Of a DNA stretch of 64,000 nt, positions 11,479 to 23,919 are shown piece after piece (the stretch's first letter is position 1; each line of letters opens with the position of its first letter). The DNA is taken from positions 310,001-374,000 of the forward strand of contig JAMDHS010000005.1 of the NCBI GenBank assembly GCA_029717555.1. Direction: 5' to 3'. A model generated the notes under the pieces. That model was given only the letters and a program-made list of their open reading frames with translations. It did not search any database and had not been told where the DNA came from. A program made the translations under genes and the position numbers. Source of the stretch: Peribolospora baueri (lineage: Eukaryota > Basidiomycota > Peribolosporomycetes > Peribolosporales > Peribolosporaceae).

Positions 11479-12906
11479 GGGGCCTTGTCTCGCCTGGAGG
11501 GGAATGGAGGGCGGGTGGAGGGAGGGCGGTAAGGAGATGGAGCGAAGGACTGGAAGCGGGTATGGGACAGGGGCCCGAAGAACGACGAGGGGGACGGGCG
11601 GGCGACGGGAAGATGGAGGGCGAGGAGATGGCTCTGCTCTGCTCAGCTCAGCTCAACTCAGCTCAATTCAGCTCTGGTCAGATCTGCTCCGCTGGCTCGG
11701 TTTCGAGATGTGGGGTGGAAGGAGAGAGGAAGGAGGGTGGTGCTGATTTGTCGCTGCTATCGATGAAGCTGGCGACACTTGAGGAGGTAGATGGGGTAGA
11801 AGGAGAGATGGGATGGAGGAGGTGAGAGACGGGGAAGAAAGGAGGAAGGCAGGCTGGCCAGGGAGCGAGGAACGGGCGGACGATGGTTTAGACAAGGGAA
11901 CTCGAATCGGCCGGGAAGAAGAATAGCGACGACGGCGACGTGACTGACGACCCGAGAGGGACGACAACGACGGGCGACGAGGCAGACCGACGGACAGAAA
12001 GAAGCTCCCGTTCCGACCCCCGACGACGAGCCCGGATGGATCTACGTCGGCCGGCCATCCATCGAGTCAAGACGACGATGTCCAACGTCCAACGCCCAAC
12101 TCCCGGCAAATGCTGCCAGCCGGGGGTCGAGTTGGAGGCGTAGATGGGCGCACAGGAGAGAAAGGCGGATCGCGCACGTACCCTCCGTCGTCGTAGACAA
12201 GGCAACCAGGCGCTCACACCTGCACAGCTCTGTCTTCTTCTACCCACTCCCTTTTCCTACCTCGTCATTCTCCGACCCGCTCGTCCACCTCGATCCGTCG
12301 CCCGGCCCGCCCGCCGGGGCGTCCTGCCGAGCCAGGGCGAGCAAGCGCATTCCACATCTACATGCCGGCCAGGAAGACTGTTCTGTCCTCTTCCAGGACG
12401 AGAGCGGCCTCCGTCGTCGTCTTTCGCTTTTCCGTCCTCGACTTCGCCCTCGTCTCGTCTTCGTCTCGTCCTCGCCTCGAGTCGCCATCCGTCGTTATTA
12501 TCATTCCTCCTCCCGCTCTATATTAGTCTGCCGGCTCCAACTGATCACCGGCCAGCGGGCTTCATTAACGGATTCCTTATGCATCGCCTTTCGATCGTCC
12601 TCATGATCATTCCGCCGTCCCGTTGGACCGTCGCGGCGATAGGCGGCGATCGCCCACGCGACGTCGTCGCCGTGCTGCTGCGGCGACGTCCACAGCCGAA
12701 ATGGATGGACGAGAAAGAGATGGCCTCGCACGGGGCAACGCAGCCGAGCGTCCGTCAGTGCGCCTGGCGACATGTAACCACGCACGTCGCCACTCCCTTC
12801 CCTCCCTTGGCCTTCTCCTTCTTGTCTCCACGACGGCCCCCTTCCGGAAGAACGAAAGAAGAAAGAAAGAAAGAAAGGACGAAGGAAGGAAGGAAGGGTC
12901 GCGAAT
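11479..12906. other. Divergent promoter region (surface protein / AAAP-like transporter)
   Basis: No gene is seen. The half next to 11478 is G/A-rich on the + strand (pyrimidine-rich for the leftward gene) and the half next to 12907 is C/T-rich, as expected of two leaders facing apart. An imperfect tandem GCTCA/GCTCAACTCA array lies at about 11636-11680. GAAAGAAAG and GGAAGGAAGG runs (12855-12897) sit just before the rightward start. Confidence 0.6.
11636..11680. repeat. Imperfect CTCAG(CTCAA)CTCAG tandem array
   Basis: Six or seven copies of a 5-10-bp CTCAGCTCAA-like unit in the leader region of the leftward gene; no coding meaning. Confidence 0.75.
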
Positions 12907-15900
12907 ATGGCTCATACTGCAGGCCTACCGCACTCCGACGACTCTCCGGCACAACATTTTCTTCGTGCAACCGCTGGCTCGGACGAGGACGGAGGGCAGG
13001 GGGACCGAGACCAAGGCAGCGAAGTGGAACGCCGGGCGCGAGAAGAGAGCGACGAGGAGGTCGCGTACGCCTCCTCCCCCGGCTCCTCCTCTTCCCTCCA
13101 TTCCGCCCACCTTAGCATGCCCGGCTCCGCGCACGAGATGGCCCTAACCGGCTCGCCCCGCAGACGCCACTTCGGGGGGTCGGATGAGGACGAAGGCAGC
13201 GATGAGGACGACGACGATGTCGACGATGAGGAGGAGGAGCGGGAGCGGGAGTACGGCTCTGGCTCATCTTCCTCTGAAGCACTCTCTTGGAGCAGCGACC
13301 AGGACGAAGACGAAGACGAGGATGAAGAGGAAGGAGGAGACGAGGAAGAGATGATGGGCTTTCGACCATGGCGCAGGCAGGGCGCGGAGAGGCAAAGGAC
13401 GGTGCACGTTCGGGATCTGCGTGGACAGAGCGCGCTGGACAGCGATGGAGAGGAGGACGAAAGCGAGGAAGGAGACGGGTGGGGGAGATGGCGTACCGGC
13501 CACAGCGACAGTCGAAGAGGACCACATCCACACGGTACCGCAACACGGCGCTGGCCTTCCTCAGCCCCATCCCGCTCCGGCGCCATCTCTCCCGGCGGCC
13601 GCAAGGTCCATCAACTCTTCACCGCCGCCACCTCCGAGCCGTCCTCCCTGCCTCCCCTCTCCGTCGCCTCCGACATCGTCGCCACTTCTCTCCACCCATC
13701 TGCGCTCTTTCTTTTACCTTACGTGTTTGTCAGAACAGGTCTTCCCCTGGCTGTTGTCGCCACCGTCGTCGTGGGCGTGCTCAGTGCTGCTGGCTCAGTC
13801 GTCCTCGTCGCGCTGGGGAGGTATGTCGGGGGGAAGAGGTGAGTCGAGAATCTCACTAGATGTGATCCGACGCCATTCTTCGCTTGCCCGCAAAGAGATC
13901 CTCATTCTGCCCCTCATCCGTCCGCTCTTCGTCCTCCTTTCCCACTCCCTTCCCTCCCGCAACCCAAGCTCATTTGAATTCATTTTCGGCTCTTCCCTCG
14001 GCAAGCGTACGCTCTGGAAGTCTTTTTTCGGTCGCAAGTTGGCCAGCCTTTTGCTCGGAGTTTACGGCTTGGGCGTCGCGGCTAGTTGTATGGTCGGTGA
14101 GTGGGAGACTTGCGCAGGTGGCAGACAGAGCGCGAGGGCGTGCGAGCGAAGGAGGAGGCTGGTCGTCGAGGTACGGTGACTGATATTGGTATTGCGTCCT
14201 CCTTCTGCCGCGTTCTGTTACCTTCCTTGTCTTTTTGCCTTTAGCCCTCACACGCGTCCTTCAGCGTATCTTCTCTTATCACCTCCCCACCTCACGTTTC
14301 CTCACTTCCAGCACGCCTTTCTCTCTTTTCGTCATCGGAGCGTTCCTGGTGAGTGGTAGAGGTTCTGATGACGTCCTCTTTCCGTCATAGACTTTGTTCC
14401 CACGCTGACCTTCCACGCTCGTTCCGTCAGATTCTTCTCCCTTTCCTCCTCCCCATCTCGCGCGCTCGTCAGACCCGTCTCCTGACCCGTCTCTCCCTCG
14501 GCTCCATTTGCCTCCTCCTCCTCATCCTTGTTACCAAGCTCGCCACGCATGATCGCAACGCCAGCATTGTCGACCGGGGCTCAGACGACGGCGCGGTCGT
14601 TTCCTTCTCCGCCCAGCTCGCGCGCCCCGACGATCCGGGGTCCATCCAAGACCAAAGCTTAGCGCCTCCCCTCCTCCTCCTCCCACTCGCCCTTCTCTCC
14701 CTCTCCCCCCTCACGATCCACGCCCACGCCCGCTCCCTCCGCCGTCGTCCAGGTCCCACCCGATCCGGACGCAAAAGCAACATCCGCGTCTTCTCCTTTT
14801 GCGCAGGCGTCGCAGGCCTCATTAGGCTCGGCATCGCGCTTCTCGTGGCTTGTTTGGGCGCCGTCAAGCTCGGATGGGGGGAGGCGGAGTGGGAGGGCCA
14901 AGCGGGCCTCGGAATGGACGTAATTGCCGGTGGAGAGGCTTTTCCCGCTGTCTTCGACGCACTGCAGCGGCGACGCGGAGGCCACGTTCCGGTCGCGTCT
15001 CTGGCCCAAGACGCGGACGACACCAACTCGACGGCCATCTCCTCCCTGCACCCAGATCTTCTCGTCCGCCTCCCCACCGATGGTTGGTTCGACCTCGCCC
15101 GCGTCCTCTACGTCCTCCTTCTCGTCGCCCACGCCCTTTTGGCCCTCCGCGCTTCTAGGGCTTGTTTCGGCAGGTTTTTGGGCAGGCTCGCCAAGGTCAA
15201 GGCGGGTAGGCGGGGCGTGGGCCGGCGGGCCGGCCGGACGCGGACGGGGACGGGGACGGGGATGGGCGCGGTTCGGCCTGCGCGGGATGGGGGGATGCCC
15301 AGTCACGAGGGCCTCCGACGGTTGCGAGGCGAGGACGAAGACGACAACGTCTCCGTGGACGGGAGCGAGCGAGGCACCGTCGACGACGACGACGACCGCG
15401 AGGTCCGGCGAGGTGACGACCAGCGGCAAAGAGAAAGAGGCCGTCAGAGCCGAGGATACTTGGCGTGGTGCCTCTTCTCCTTCGACTACGACGTCCGTTT
15501 CCGACGCCCTTCCAGGCGGTACGTCCTCCGCATGGTCGGCAGCACGGCGCTTTGGCTCGTCGCCTGCGCCGCTTCCCTCGGCGCTGTGGGGCTCGTGGGG
15601 CTCGGTGGGAGTGGAGATGGAGGGAGAGAGGGTGGCAAGACGAGGAGGTATCTGCGTTGCCTGGAGACGGTGGGGGCCGGCGCATCGTTCGTTGGCTTTG
15701 TCCTGCCAGGTGAGCGTTCCAAGCGTTTGTTTGTTTGTTTTCGTTGGCCCCAGGCGTTTCCGCTCTCTCGCTCACCGATTCGATTTTTCCTTTCCCCGGA
15801 CGGTGACGCGACCTTCGCATCTCCCAGCGACCTGTTGGCTCATCCTCTTCCATTTCCGCCGCCCTTCCTCCATTGTTCTTCCCTCCTTCATCTTCCGACG

Positions 15901-16396
15901 CTCCTCCACCGCCAGCACGAGGACCTCTCGGCCTCTCGGTCGCACGAGCACGACGCGAGGCGAGGAGGGGGAAGAAGGAGAGCCGTTGCTTGGCGCGTCG
16001 GCTTCCTCGGATTCGCTCCCAGTCCTCGACTCGCCGAGCCGTGACGCCGGCGGGCAAGGGCCGGCGACGACGACGACGACCGCTACGGCCGGAAGGGCCG
16101 AGGGAAGTGACGACCTCTTCCCGCGCCGTCTCGCCGACGAGGATAGGGAGGAGGAAGGAGGGCGCTCAGATTCCGACGGGGACGGGGTCGCCGCCGAACG
16201 GGCCGACGAGGTCGGAGGAGCGGAAGACGACGGGTTGACGGTGGCACATCTGCTGGCGAGCAAAGAGCGGCAGCTCCAAAAGCGCAGGAGCGGAAAGCGG
16301 TGGTGGCAAGACGCGGTGGTGCTCGTCGGAATGCTCCCCGTCGGGAGCGTCCTATTTGTTAACGGCGTGGTGGAGCTGGTGAGGGGAGGATGGTGA
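12907..16396 (+). CDS. Large divergent AAAP-family-like (Avt-type) amino acid transporter
   Basis: Five exons (12907-13838, 13969-14096, 14245-14348, 14431-15709, 15828-16396) join in frame to 1003 residues. About 240 hydrophilic, very acidic residues (DEDEGSDEDDDDVDDEEEE and similar) precede the first membrane helices (HPSALFLLPYVFVRTG, LPLAVVATVVVGVLSAAG). The spacing then follows auxin/amino-acid permeases: a short KSFFGRKL loop, a helix with GVYGLGVAASCMV, FVIGAFLILLPFLLPISRARQT, and near the end GASFVGFVLPATCWLILFHFRRP and WWQDAVVLVGMLPVGSVLF. AAAP/Avt proteins export or import neutral amino acids at the vacuole. Two long polar inserts (about residues 660-730 and 850-960, acidic and Gly/Arg-rich) make it roughly twice the usual size. 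Fold assignment rests on helix pattern and a few motifs, so an unrelated multipass protein remains possible. Confidence 0.6.
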
Positions 16397-16735
16397 GACG
16401 ACGAGTGGGAGGTTTCTGTTTCTTTGTTTTTTTCCCAGTCCATCCCTTGGAACTTTTCGTTTCGGTGCCAGACAGCGTGAGCGGACAGCACGGAGAGGGA
16501 CGAATTATCGAAGGCGCACGCGCAGGCCTCATGCAATATCATCTTTTCAGTGGTGACGATTAGAGCAGAACAGGAAGGGCGCTCCGAGAGGTGCGAAACA
16601 TGCGTACAAGAAGCGATACAAGGTGCCTGCCTCCGTGAAAGGGATGTGGTACAAGAGACTGGAGATGGGCGTGTACACGAAGAATGCTGTGACGAAACGG
16701 AGACGGGGAGCGATTGCAAAGTGGGAATTGACCTG
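16397..16735. other. Convergent intergenic gap
   Basis: Short region between convergent stop codons, with T-runs at about 16415-16435. I see nothing beyond probable 3' UTRs. Confidence 0.5.
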
Positions 16736-19700
16736 CTATTCTGATTTCTGCTCCGCGACGACGCCGGGCGCGGCGAGCATTTGCCAGGAGTTGCGTTGAA
16801 AGGTACCGTCGCTCTCTTCATCGTCGCTGATGACCTCCAACAGATCACCGTCTCGCCGGAGACCGAGATAAACGGCACCGGCGCGATGCCTGGCTTTCTT
16901 ACCGCACTTCCTCCCCTTCCCGCTCCTGCCCGAGTAAGAATACTCGAAGATATACGGATGCAGGTCGAGCCACTCCATCGCCCGCTCCTTGAAGTGCGCC
17001 CACCGGCCGTCACGCTCCAAGAGCCTTTGCTGCCACTCGAATGCCGGCCTCTGCAGGATTGCGCTGTAGTCGTGATTCGTCCCGCCACCTGTGAACCTAG
17101 ATGAGGTGCCTGTGGTCTGATGCGAACCGTGCTGACGAGAAGAGTCGAGGGAATTGCTTTGCTTCGAAGCGTCGCTGTGCGGGAACCTAAATGATCCGAC
17201 ATGGTGTCCTTCAGGAGTGAGCAATTGAATGGGTTGCGACGGGCCGTCTCGAAAGACGAGCTCGTCCAGGTAGAAGTAGATGCAGTTGAGAAGTCCGTTG
17301 TTGAAAAAGCCGACTTTGCCTTCCTTCTTCCACAGTCCGCGCTCTTCGAGGTATTGCACAAGCTACAACACCAACAGCGCGGTAGAGATGTGGACTGAGC
17401 GAGACTAGCCATACGCTGCAGCGGCAGACAGGAGAACTCACAGCAAGACGAGAACAGGGGCGATAACAAATGCTCTGAGGATAGTGGGGCGAGAAAGACC
17501 GTTCGTGCTTGCGCATTTGAGAGATGGTCGACGCGTTCTTCCTCCACATGTCATCCCTGGAAAAGGCACCACAACCGGGAAGTTAGACCAGTCTTATCAA
17601 TCGATGAATTTGTCGAATGTTATCCATCTAGTGTCCAACTCACCAGAACAACCACCACCATTGGTGGACAGGACTCTTGTTCACGACCGCCATGCGTTCA
17701 TGCACCATCTGCAGCGCCCCCTCGTACCGCTTCGGTAGCTCGCGCAAAGCGTGACAACATGCGGCCTCAGAGAACACGACCTCGAGCTCCTTGGATGATA
17801 GAGAGCTGTTGTCGAAAATATCGGCAAGAAAGCCATATGACATGACGGCTCGCTTGTGCTCTGCTTCGCGCATGTAGTGTTCTCGATATCCTTGCATCAG
17901 CTGACGGATGATAGGAACACCCTCGTCGACTAGCTTCTCATTGTCACGCAGAAGATGGAGAAGCGGCGTGGTCATCTTGAAATCGTCGGTGATGCCGAGA
18001 GTCCCGGCCCGAACGGTCAAAGGTGCCGCATAGCCCACGCGACCATCTGGTAGCTGATACTGGCCGTCTTTGTACGTCAACGTCACATCGAACTGGCGCA
18101 AGACCGACAAGGGCACCGACAGATGAGAGAGGGTAAGCCTGTCACTCGTATGAACGAAATCTGGAAAAGTAGACTTACACCGCTGTTAAAATTGTACCCT
18201 TCTGCGTCGACATGCTCCATTCGATGGACCTTGAGCGTACCACAGCGGTAATAGACTGGAGCCTCCAAAGACGTGTACCTCTGGCTCCTGCCAAACATCC
18301 ACCATCGGCTAGGTCTGACTGCTCCCTTGGCAGCGGAATATGGACGGAGAATATCCTTGCCGTCTAGAGCACGGAGGGCATAGCGTACCATGCGCCGTCG
18401 CTTGATCTCCTCATGCTCGTTCTGCATGATGTACTCCTCCAGCTCAGCTAGCGTGGTCAGACAAATGGTCTTGACGTTCTGATCGTATCGAAAGACCTAC
18501 ATGCGTCAACACCGCGAGGAATGAAAACGTTTGCCCTAGTCAGTAAGAACAGTTCCGTGAACGATGAGAGCCGGGATCATGTCCACTCACCAGAGTAACG
18601 GGGAACGGCACAAGAAACGCCTTTCCAAACCAAGTGGTGACGCCTTCGCAGGTGGGACCTTCCCTAGGCCGCCAAAAGCAGTCAGGACCGGAATAGCGAG
18701 CCTGAATGATGTGCATGGCTATCCGAAGTCGCTCCTCGTGGCTTCGCTCTCGTTCCAGTGACTTTCTGTACTCGACGATGCCAATGTCGAGCACAACCTA
18801 ACAAGGACGTCCGAAGAAAGAGCGGTACTCAGTACCGGATCCAGGTTTTCCCATGCGATCTCCTCGACTCACCTTGAGGTTCTCAGCATGTCTTTCCGCC
18901 ACACTTCCTTGAAAATTGAGTAGGTAAGGTGGCCAGCCGTCATCGTGGCTCTGAGAGAAGTAGACCTTTTGGCTCTTGGGCATGCGGTAGACGGGCGATG
19001 CCAGCAGGATGGTGGACAACGTCTCCTCCCAGATCCGGCGCTTGATGTGCTTACGCAGATTCAGCTTGGGCGAGAAGATATCGACGGCTGACAGAGGACA
19101 AAAGCGGCCAATATGAGTATGAGGATTCGCCATCAACCAAGGCTCAAACACACATGCCTACACTCACAAAAATCGATCCGCTTCTGCGCGATCTTGATCC
19201 ATTTCTGGGAAAAGCCCATGGACACAAGCGAGAAGTATACGACCGATCCGTAGCTGAGCGCTTCGATGAGGTAATAGACGGCTGTATTGAAGACGTTGGC
19301 ACCCTTTACGGCGAGCGCGACCAGGAGACCAATGACCGACGTGGCCACGTATGCCATCCTAGACACAAGCTCGGAGCGGTTGGATATGGCGTCTACGAAG
19401 GCATGCATGCGCAAGTGGAGGACGAGCTGGACCGAAGTGAGGCCAATCAAGATGGAGGTCTGGGCAATGTTCATGGTCGTCGAAGACTGGTTACGGAAGA
19501 GGCAGTTGTTCGGAGTAAAAACGCTCATAACGAGCACGCTCGGTAGCTTGAAGGCGATCAGGTACAGTGCCTTGTACCCTCCCCACTGACGACGGTAATC
19601 TGTGGTTGGGCATTGGAAATGTCAGCCTGGCGCGGTGTGACCAACGGCAGACGGCCAAAGAGTAGCGCTCACCATTGTATAAGAAGTTGAGAGGGCTCTG

Positions 19701-22431
19701 ATCCCTGTCAAGGAGTTTGTAGTACTCGATCTCCATGTCGCTCTCTGACCTCTTCTCTCCCAGCTCCGTGTATCGACTGACGGTAGGCAATGTTTTCATC
19801 ACGGTCTTCCAAAGGCGCCAAGGGAACCAGAAAGAGTAGGCGCAGATGGTGATCACAGATAAAAAGAGGACCAGGTAGGCGAAGTTGAATTGATCCTTTC
19901 GCATCGTCGTCGTATAGCAGAAGTCGAGCGGATCGCGGTACTCGTCCGGAGGGCCGAGTGGTTTGAGCGCCGAAGGATTCACCGTACCATTGATGTACGG
20001 ATTGGCAACAGGCCAAAAATCTTCTTGCCATGTCTGCGAAGAGAAAGAGGGATATATGGGTCAACCATTGGGTGAGCTCCAGCGAGGTCCGAGGTCCGAA
20101 CTCACCAGAGCGTCCACTGCGATCTTCGTCAGCGGCATGTACAGCGTGGTAAGTACAAAGACGACCGCCACATTGATCGCCCTAGTCCCTCGCTTCCCCG
20201 TGGAGAAAATCCAGGGCTGACTGTCGAAACCTTCGACGTTTCTGTTGGGATTGTAGTCCCTCGTCATTAAGAAGAACAGCCAGAGGCCGGCATAGGTGAC
20301 CACTTGCCAGACCAGGAAGAAGAGAATGGCCTTTCCAAAGACGGAGACAAAGTCAAGGGCGAGGAAAGAGGGTATGTAGATGACGAGGATGCGGCGCCAG
20401 AGTGAATAGGTGTTAGGGTCCGTTGTGTTCGTCGAGGAGTGGAGTGTGGCGGCCATGAGTTGGAAGAAGTCACGCAAAACTTCGAGGCGGAAAAGAGTGA
20501 GCGACATGGAGGAACCCTGCACGCCATGACGGACGGAAGGTCAGTAAGTTTGGTCGCTCTCTCGAAACAAATCCATATGGCCAACAAGTCTATAATGAGC
20601 GAACAGCGCGAGATGACGCTTCGCTTACCTCGATACCAATGAGGATATCAATGATGCTCCCTCCGATGACCGAAGGATTGAACCAGCTGAAAGGCTGAGT
20701 CCCGGCGCCGGCGGTGTTGCTTTTGAATTCCCCCAGCGTGGTACCGGGAGGAATGAGCTGCAGCGGTGGGAATTTGTCCACCAGCTTCCGTCGCGCAGGG
20801 ATGAAGGCTGAATCCACAGCGGCTGGGGGAGAGGCTGCCTCCGGTCCGTTCCCCTCCTCGGCCTTCTCCGCTCGAAACTCCTCCCCATCGTCGAAGGTGG
20901 GCGTCCCTTTGGCACTTTCATTCGAAACTGACCGGCCCGGGCGCGCATGTTGAAGGATGGCGCTCCTGCGTCCAAAACACCACCATCCACTCTTCTCCGT
21001 GTCTTGAGACGTCCCTACGGCAAGTTTATAATCATTGATCTCCTCAAGCGTGCAAACATCCACGATGCCGGAGAATTGTGGTTCGGCGAAAAGCGCAGGG
21101 TCGGAAAGGTATGCATCGAGTTCGGCTAGATCGATCGGCGGTGCAGAAGCAGAGAACACGGAGGCAGCGGCGATGGGAGCTTCGTCGGCATGAGCCGGGA
21201 CGAGGATGGCCTGCGGAGATGGGACAGCAGGAAAAACCAGGGTCCTCTCGGATCCTAGGCCGCTGAGAGACAGGGGTAAATTACTCGAAGGTGGAAGACC
21301 CGTACCTGGAGAGTCGAGGAATGGATTTTGGATGTTGCCTTCGTCTTCATCAGCCGCGTATGCGCCCCGGGCGGGTGCTGCAGGGACGTTTCGAGATACG
21401 ACGGCACTAGAGGGGAGGCCATCTGGCAAGACATTGTCATCGCTAACCTCGTTGGACCCGTTCATCCGTGTGGTCTCCTGGACAGTTACATCACTGCAGA
21501 CAGCTTCTCCACCTTGCCTCGATTGCGCCGGCGTGTCTATGGAAGAGCGAATAAGAGTGTATCCAGGAGCAATTTCGGGTCGACGATCTCCCGGCTCGTT
21601 AAGTGTAGCAATTCGCGTAGGCTTGTGGACCGCTGGAGGCCGGAAAACAGATTGCGACCCCACTCCTGCCATCTCCACCGTCAAGGGATGAGGATTTGAT
21701 TTCCCCTCCAGACTTGACGGAGGAGGCGTCTTAGCGGCGACGAGCGAGTTCCGTTTGGAGTCTGACCAAACCGGGGATTGAGGTGTCGCATCGACCGCTT
21801 TCTCCATAGTCTCTCGCGAGGCGGCTAGGAAGGGATGCGGCAGAAAGGGGAGCTCGTCGGCTGAGCTGCTCCAGGGCAGTCCATCCAGCGCGCGTGCCCG
21901 CGGTGATGATGGCGCCGACGCCAAGATTGAAGCAGGAAGAGGAGGAGGGCGTTTCGCCGAAAAGCGGTCGAGTGGAGACGCAGTAGAAGGCGCTGAAGCC
22001 GGGGGTGATCGTACCAGTTTCGACGCTCCTCCAATCGAGGTGTCTGTTGTATGAGGCAATGCCGCCTGACGTCCCGTCCGAGGAGAAGTGGGCGTCCAAT
22101 TCATTCGTCCCACGTCGCATTGTACTACGGCTGTCTCCCGTTCATTGCCCCGACCTGGGAGAATGGCCAGCCTGGGCGATGACGAAGAGGCCAATCCGAG
22201 CTGAGCAGGTGCTACGGGCATAGAGCTCTTCCAAACTTTTCCAGCACTGCTTCCTGACGGTAGAGGTGACGTATCGTTCGGACGGGGCGACACAGACGGA
22301 GCCGAAAGGGGAGAAGTGGGTCCCAATCCAGGCGAGTCGGCCGTGGCTTCGTAACGCTCAATTAAGGCGCGAATCTTCGTGGACGGCCTGCGCCTCGGCA
22401 GTGAAGGCCCTTGAGGAGCCAAAGGGGCCAT
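16736..22431 (-). CDS. Orphan multipass membrane protein (1645 residues)
   Basis: Ten exons (22431-20629, 20516-20106, 20033-19673, 19599-19168, 19087-18873, 18797-18591, 18496-18179, 18092-17644, 17556-17442, 17362-16736) join in frame. Residues 1-520 are Ser/Pro-rich and look disordered. A membrane region of perhaps six to eight helices follows (for example IYIPSFLALDFVSVFGKAILFF, AVVFVLTTLYMPLTKIAVDAL, FNFAYLVLFLSVITICAYSFWFP). A large loop with N-glycosylation-type sites (NPYINGTVNPS) lies between two of them. The C-terminal 750 residues are soluble, with well-formed conserved-looking blocks such as RYSGPDCFWRPREGP, EEYIMQNEHEEIKRRRMVRYALRALDGKD, HYPQSICYRPCSRLALVQYLEERGLW and PYIFEYSYSGRSGKG. 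I do not recognise the family. Membrane layout recalls fungal TRP-like or channel proteins but no defining motif is seen. The first ATG is 22431; a TTG six codons upstream is not a start. The gene shares a 395-bp promoter with NDUFA12. Confidence 0.82.
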
Positions 22432-22826
22432 TGAAAGAGAGAAGACCAATTAGGGGGGAAAGATGTATGGAAGTAGGGTGGGTGGTCGTTGGGTCGTCAA
22501 ATACGAGGTCACAAAGTCATGCTAGTTCGTGGTGAGTGCTTTGGGAATCGTAGTTGATGTCGTTAAGCGGAAGCGGTCGTCCGAGTCGTTAATAAGAACG
22601 TCGCCGATAATGCGTCGGCGTCGTCCTATCTCATGATAAAGTGTCGTTGAGGAAGAGTCGACGTTGAAGATGCCTGCGTCCAAGGCGGCAGCAGCACATC
22701 ATAAGCAAGTATCAAGCCCCGGTGTGCTAGGGGTGTGGTTGCCGCAGCACGCATCGCCATCGGGAAGTCGCCCGCTCGCGAACTCTTCCGCCTTCAAACT
22801 CCATCACCGACGACGTCTGTCCGACA
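22432..22826. promoter_or_regulatory. Bidirectional promoter, orphan membrane gene / NDUFA12
   Basis: A 395-bp gap separates the two divergent start codons and must carry both promoters. No TATA box or named operator stands out. A GTCGTTAA/GTCGTTGAGG-like motif recurs (about 22558-22650). Confidence 0.6.
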
Positions 22827-23698
22827 ATGTCCCTCTGGCGCACGCTCAAGAATATTAAAGCTGGCGGTCTCCGCCAGTATGCCCACAACATGATGTATAT
22901 TGGCGATGCCAAGGTTGGCAAGCTCGTTGGCGAGGACAGGTGAGTTGCGTGCGAGCGCTCGGAGTTGATGTTGGCGGCTATCACCTGCTCAGCGGAATGG
23001 GGGCCGTCAGCGTTGCGCAAAGCTATGTGGGCGGATGGTAACGCTTGGATATCTGTTTGAGATTGGAGGCCTTGACGAGTTACCAACTAGCTGGAAGAGG
23101 AGCAATGCGACCGGTCATCCTGGTTGACCTCGGCGCCACTCGCCTTCTCACCTCTCTGACTTTGTTTCGTCACCCTAACTTATGAACCTCTCGCCTCCTA
23201 CTTTAGCAATGGCAACAAGTTCTATGAGAACCTTGAGGAAGTGCCTGGCCGTCACCGATGGGTCGACTATGCTCAGGTGACTATGCAAAGCCGCTCCTCC
23301 CTCTCCCTTCCCGTTGCTCCCACTCTTTCAAAGCTGACCCACTTCATTTGTCGATGTGATTCCGCGGCAGGACGACTTCAACGCCTCCCAAGTCGACCCG
23401 GCCTGGCACTCTTGGCTGCATCACATCCGGATGGATCCGCCGAACCAGGACGAGATCGTTAAGGCCAACACGCCGACCTGGATCGCAGTGAGTGATCGGG
23501 CTGACTTTGATAGCCTGTGTCGCCATCTTGCGCTCTGCGTTGACATGTCATGGCAACGTTTCTACGATGCTAAAATCTCTTCTCTTTTTGCAGCCTGCGA
23601 AGGAGAACTTGACCGGTACGCGAGGCGCTTTCAAGACCTACTCGACGACGGCCCCAAAGATCTACCCTTGGACGCCCAAGGTTGCTGAGCGGCACTGA
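22827..23698 (+). CDS. NDUFA12: NADH:ubiquinone oxidoreductase accessory subunit NDUFA12 (B17.2)
   Basis: Four exons (22827-22939, 23207-23276, 23371-23487, 23594-23698) give 134 residues, the normal size. NDUFA12 is an accessory subunit of mitochondrial respiratory complex I, attached at the interface of the matrix arm and the membrane arm. The protein carries the family pattern throughout: DAKVGKLVGEDSNGNKFYEN, RHRWVDYAQ, DPAWHSWLHHIRMDPP, then the C-terminal TGTRGAFKTYSTTAPKIYPWTPK. The start ATG immediately precedes SLWRTLKNIKAGG as in other fungi. It demonstrates that this organism keeps a canonical complex I. No oddities are visible. Confidence 0.97.
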
Positions 23699-23919
23699 GC
23701 ATCTACGATGTTTTCTGACAAGGTTATATTTTAGATTCGTTGTCGGTGGAATAAGATAATACAGTCGACATCATTTGGGTCCAGGCAACCCTGGAACTAA
23801 AGGAGAGAAGGCTTCGCGGGGACTGAGCGCCTACGCGTCCTCGGTCCTAGTGGACATACCGGTGCCTGCTTTGTCCGCTTTCGGAGGAAGTCCACATAAA
23901 CGTCGCACATTTGAAAAGT
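23699..23919. other. Short convergent gap, NDUFA12 / repeat protein
   Basis: 3' UTR-like sequence only. A weak alternative intron (donor about 23968, acceptor about 23923) in the leftward gene would change only its last few residues. Confidence 0.5.

Noticed and set aside
12144-13115. Arg/Pro-rich frame in the promoter of the AAAP-like gene
   Set aside because: No motif, and its codons overlap the acidic N-terminus of the real gene out of frame.
15772-17547. 591-residue minus-strand frame
   Set aside because: Antisense to transporter exon 5 and out of frame with the last exons of the orphan membrane gene, which reads with clear sequence in a different frame.
18093-18178. Shorter introns at the exon 7/8 border of the orphan membrane gene
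   Set aside because: Nearer AG sites either give a 20-nt intron or the wrong phase; the gccag site gives an 86-nt intron in phase.
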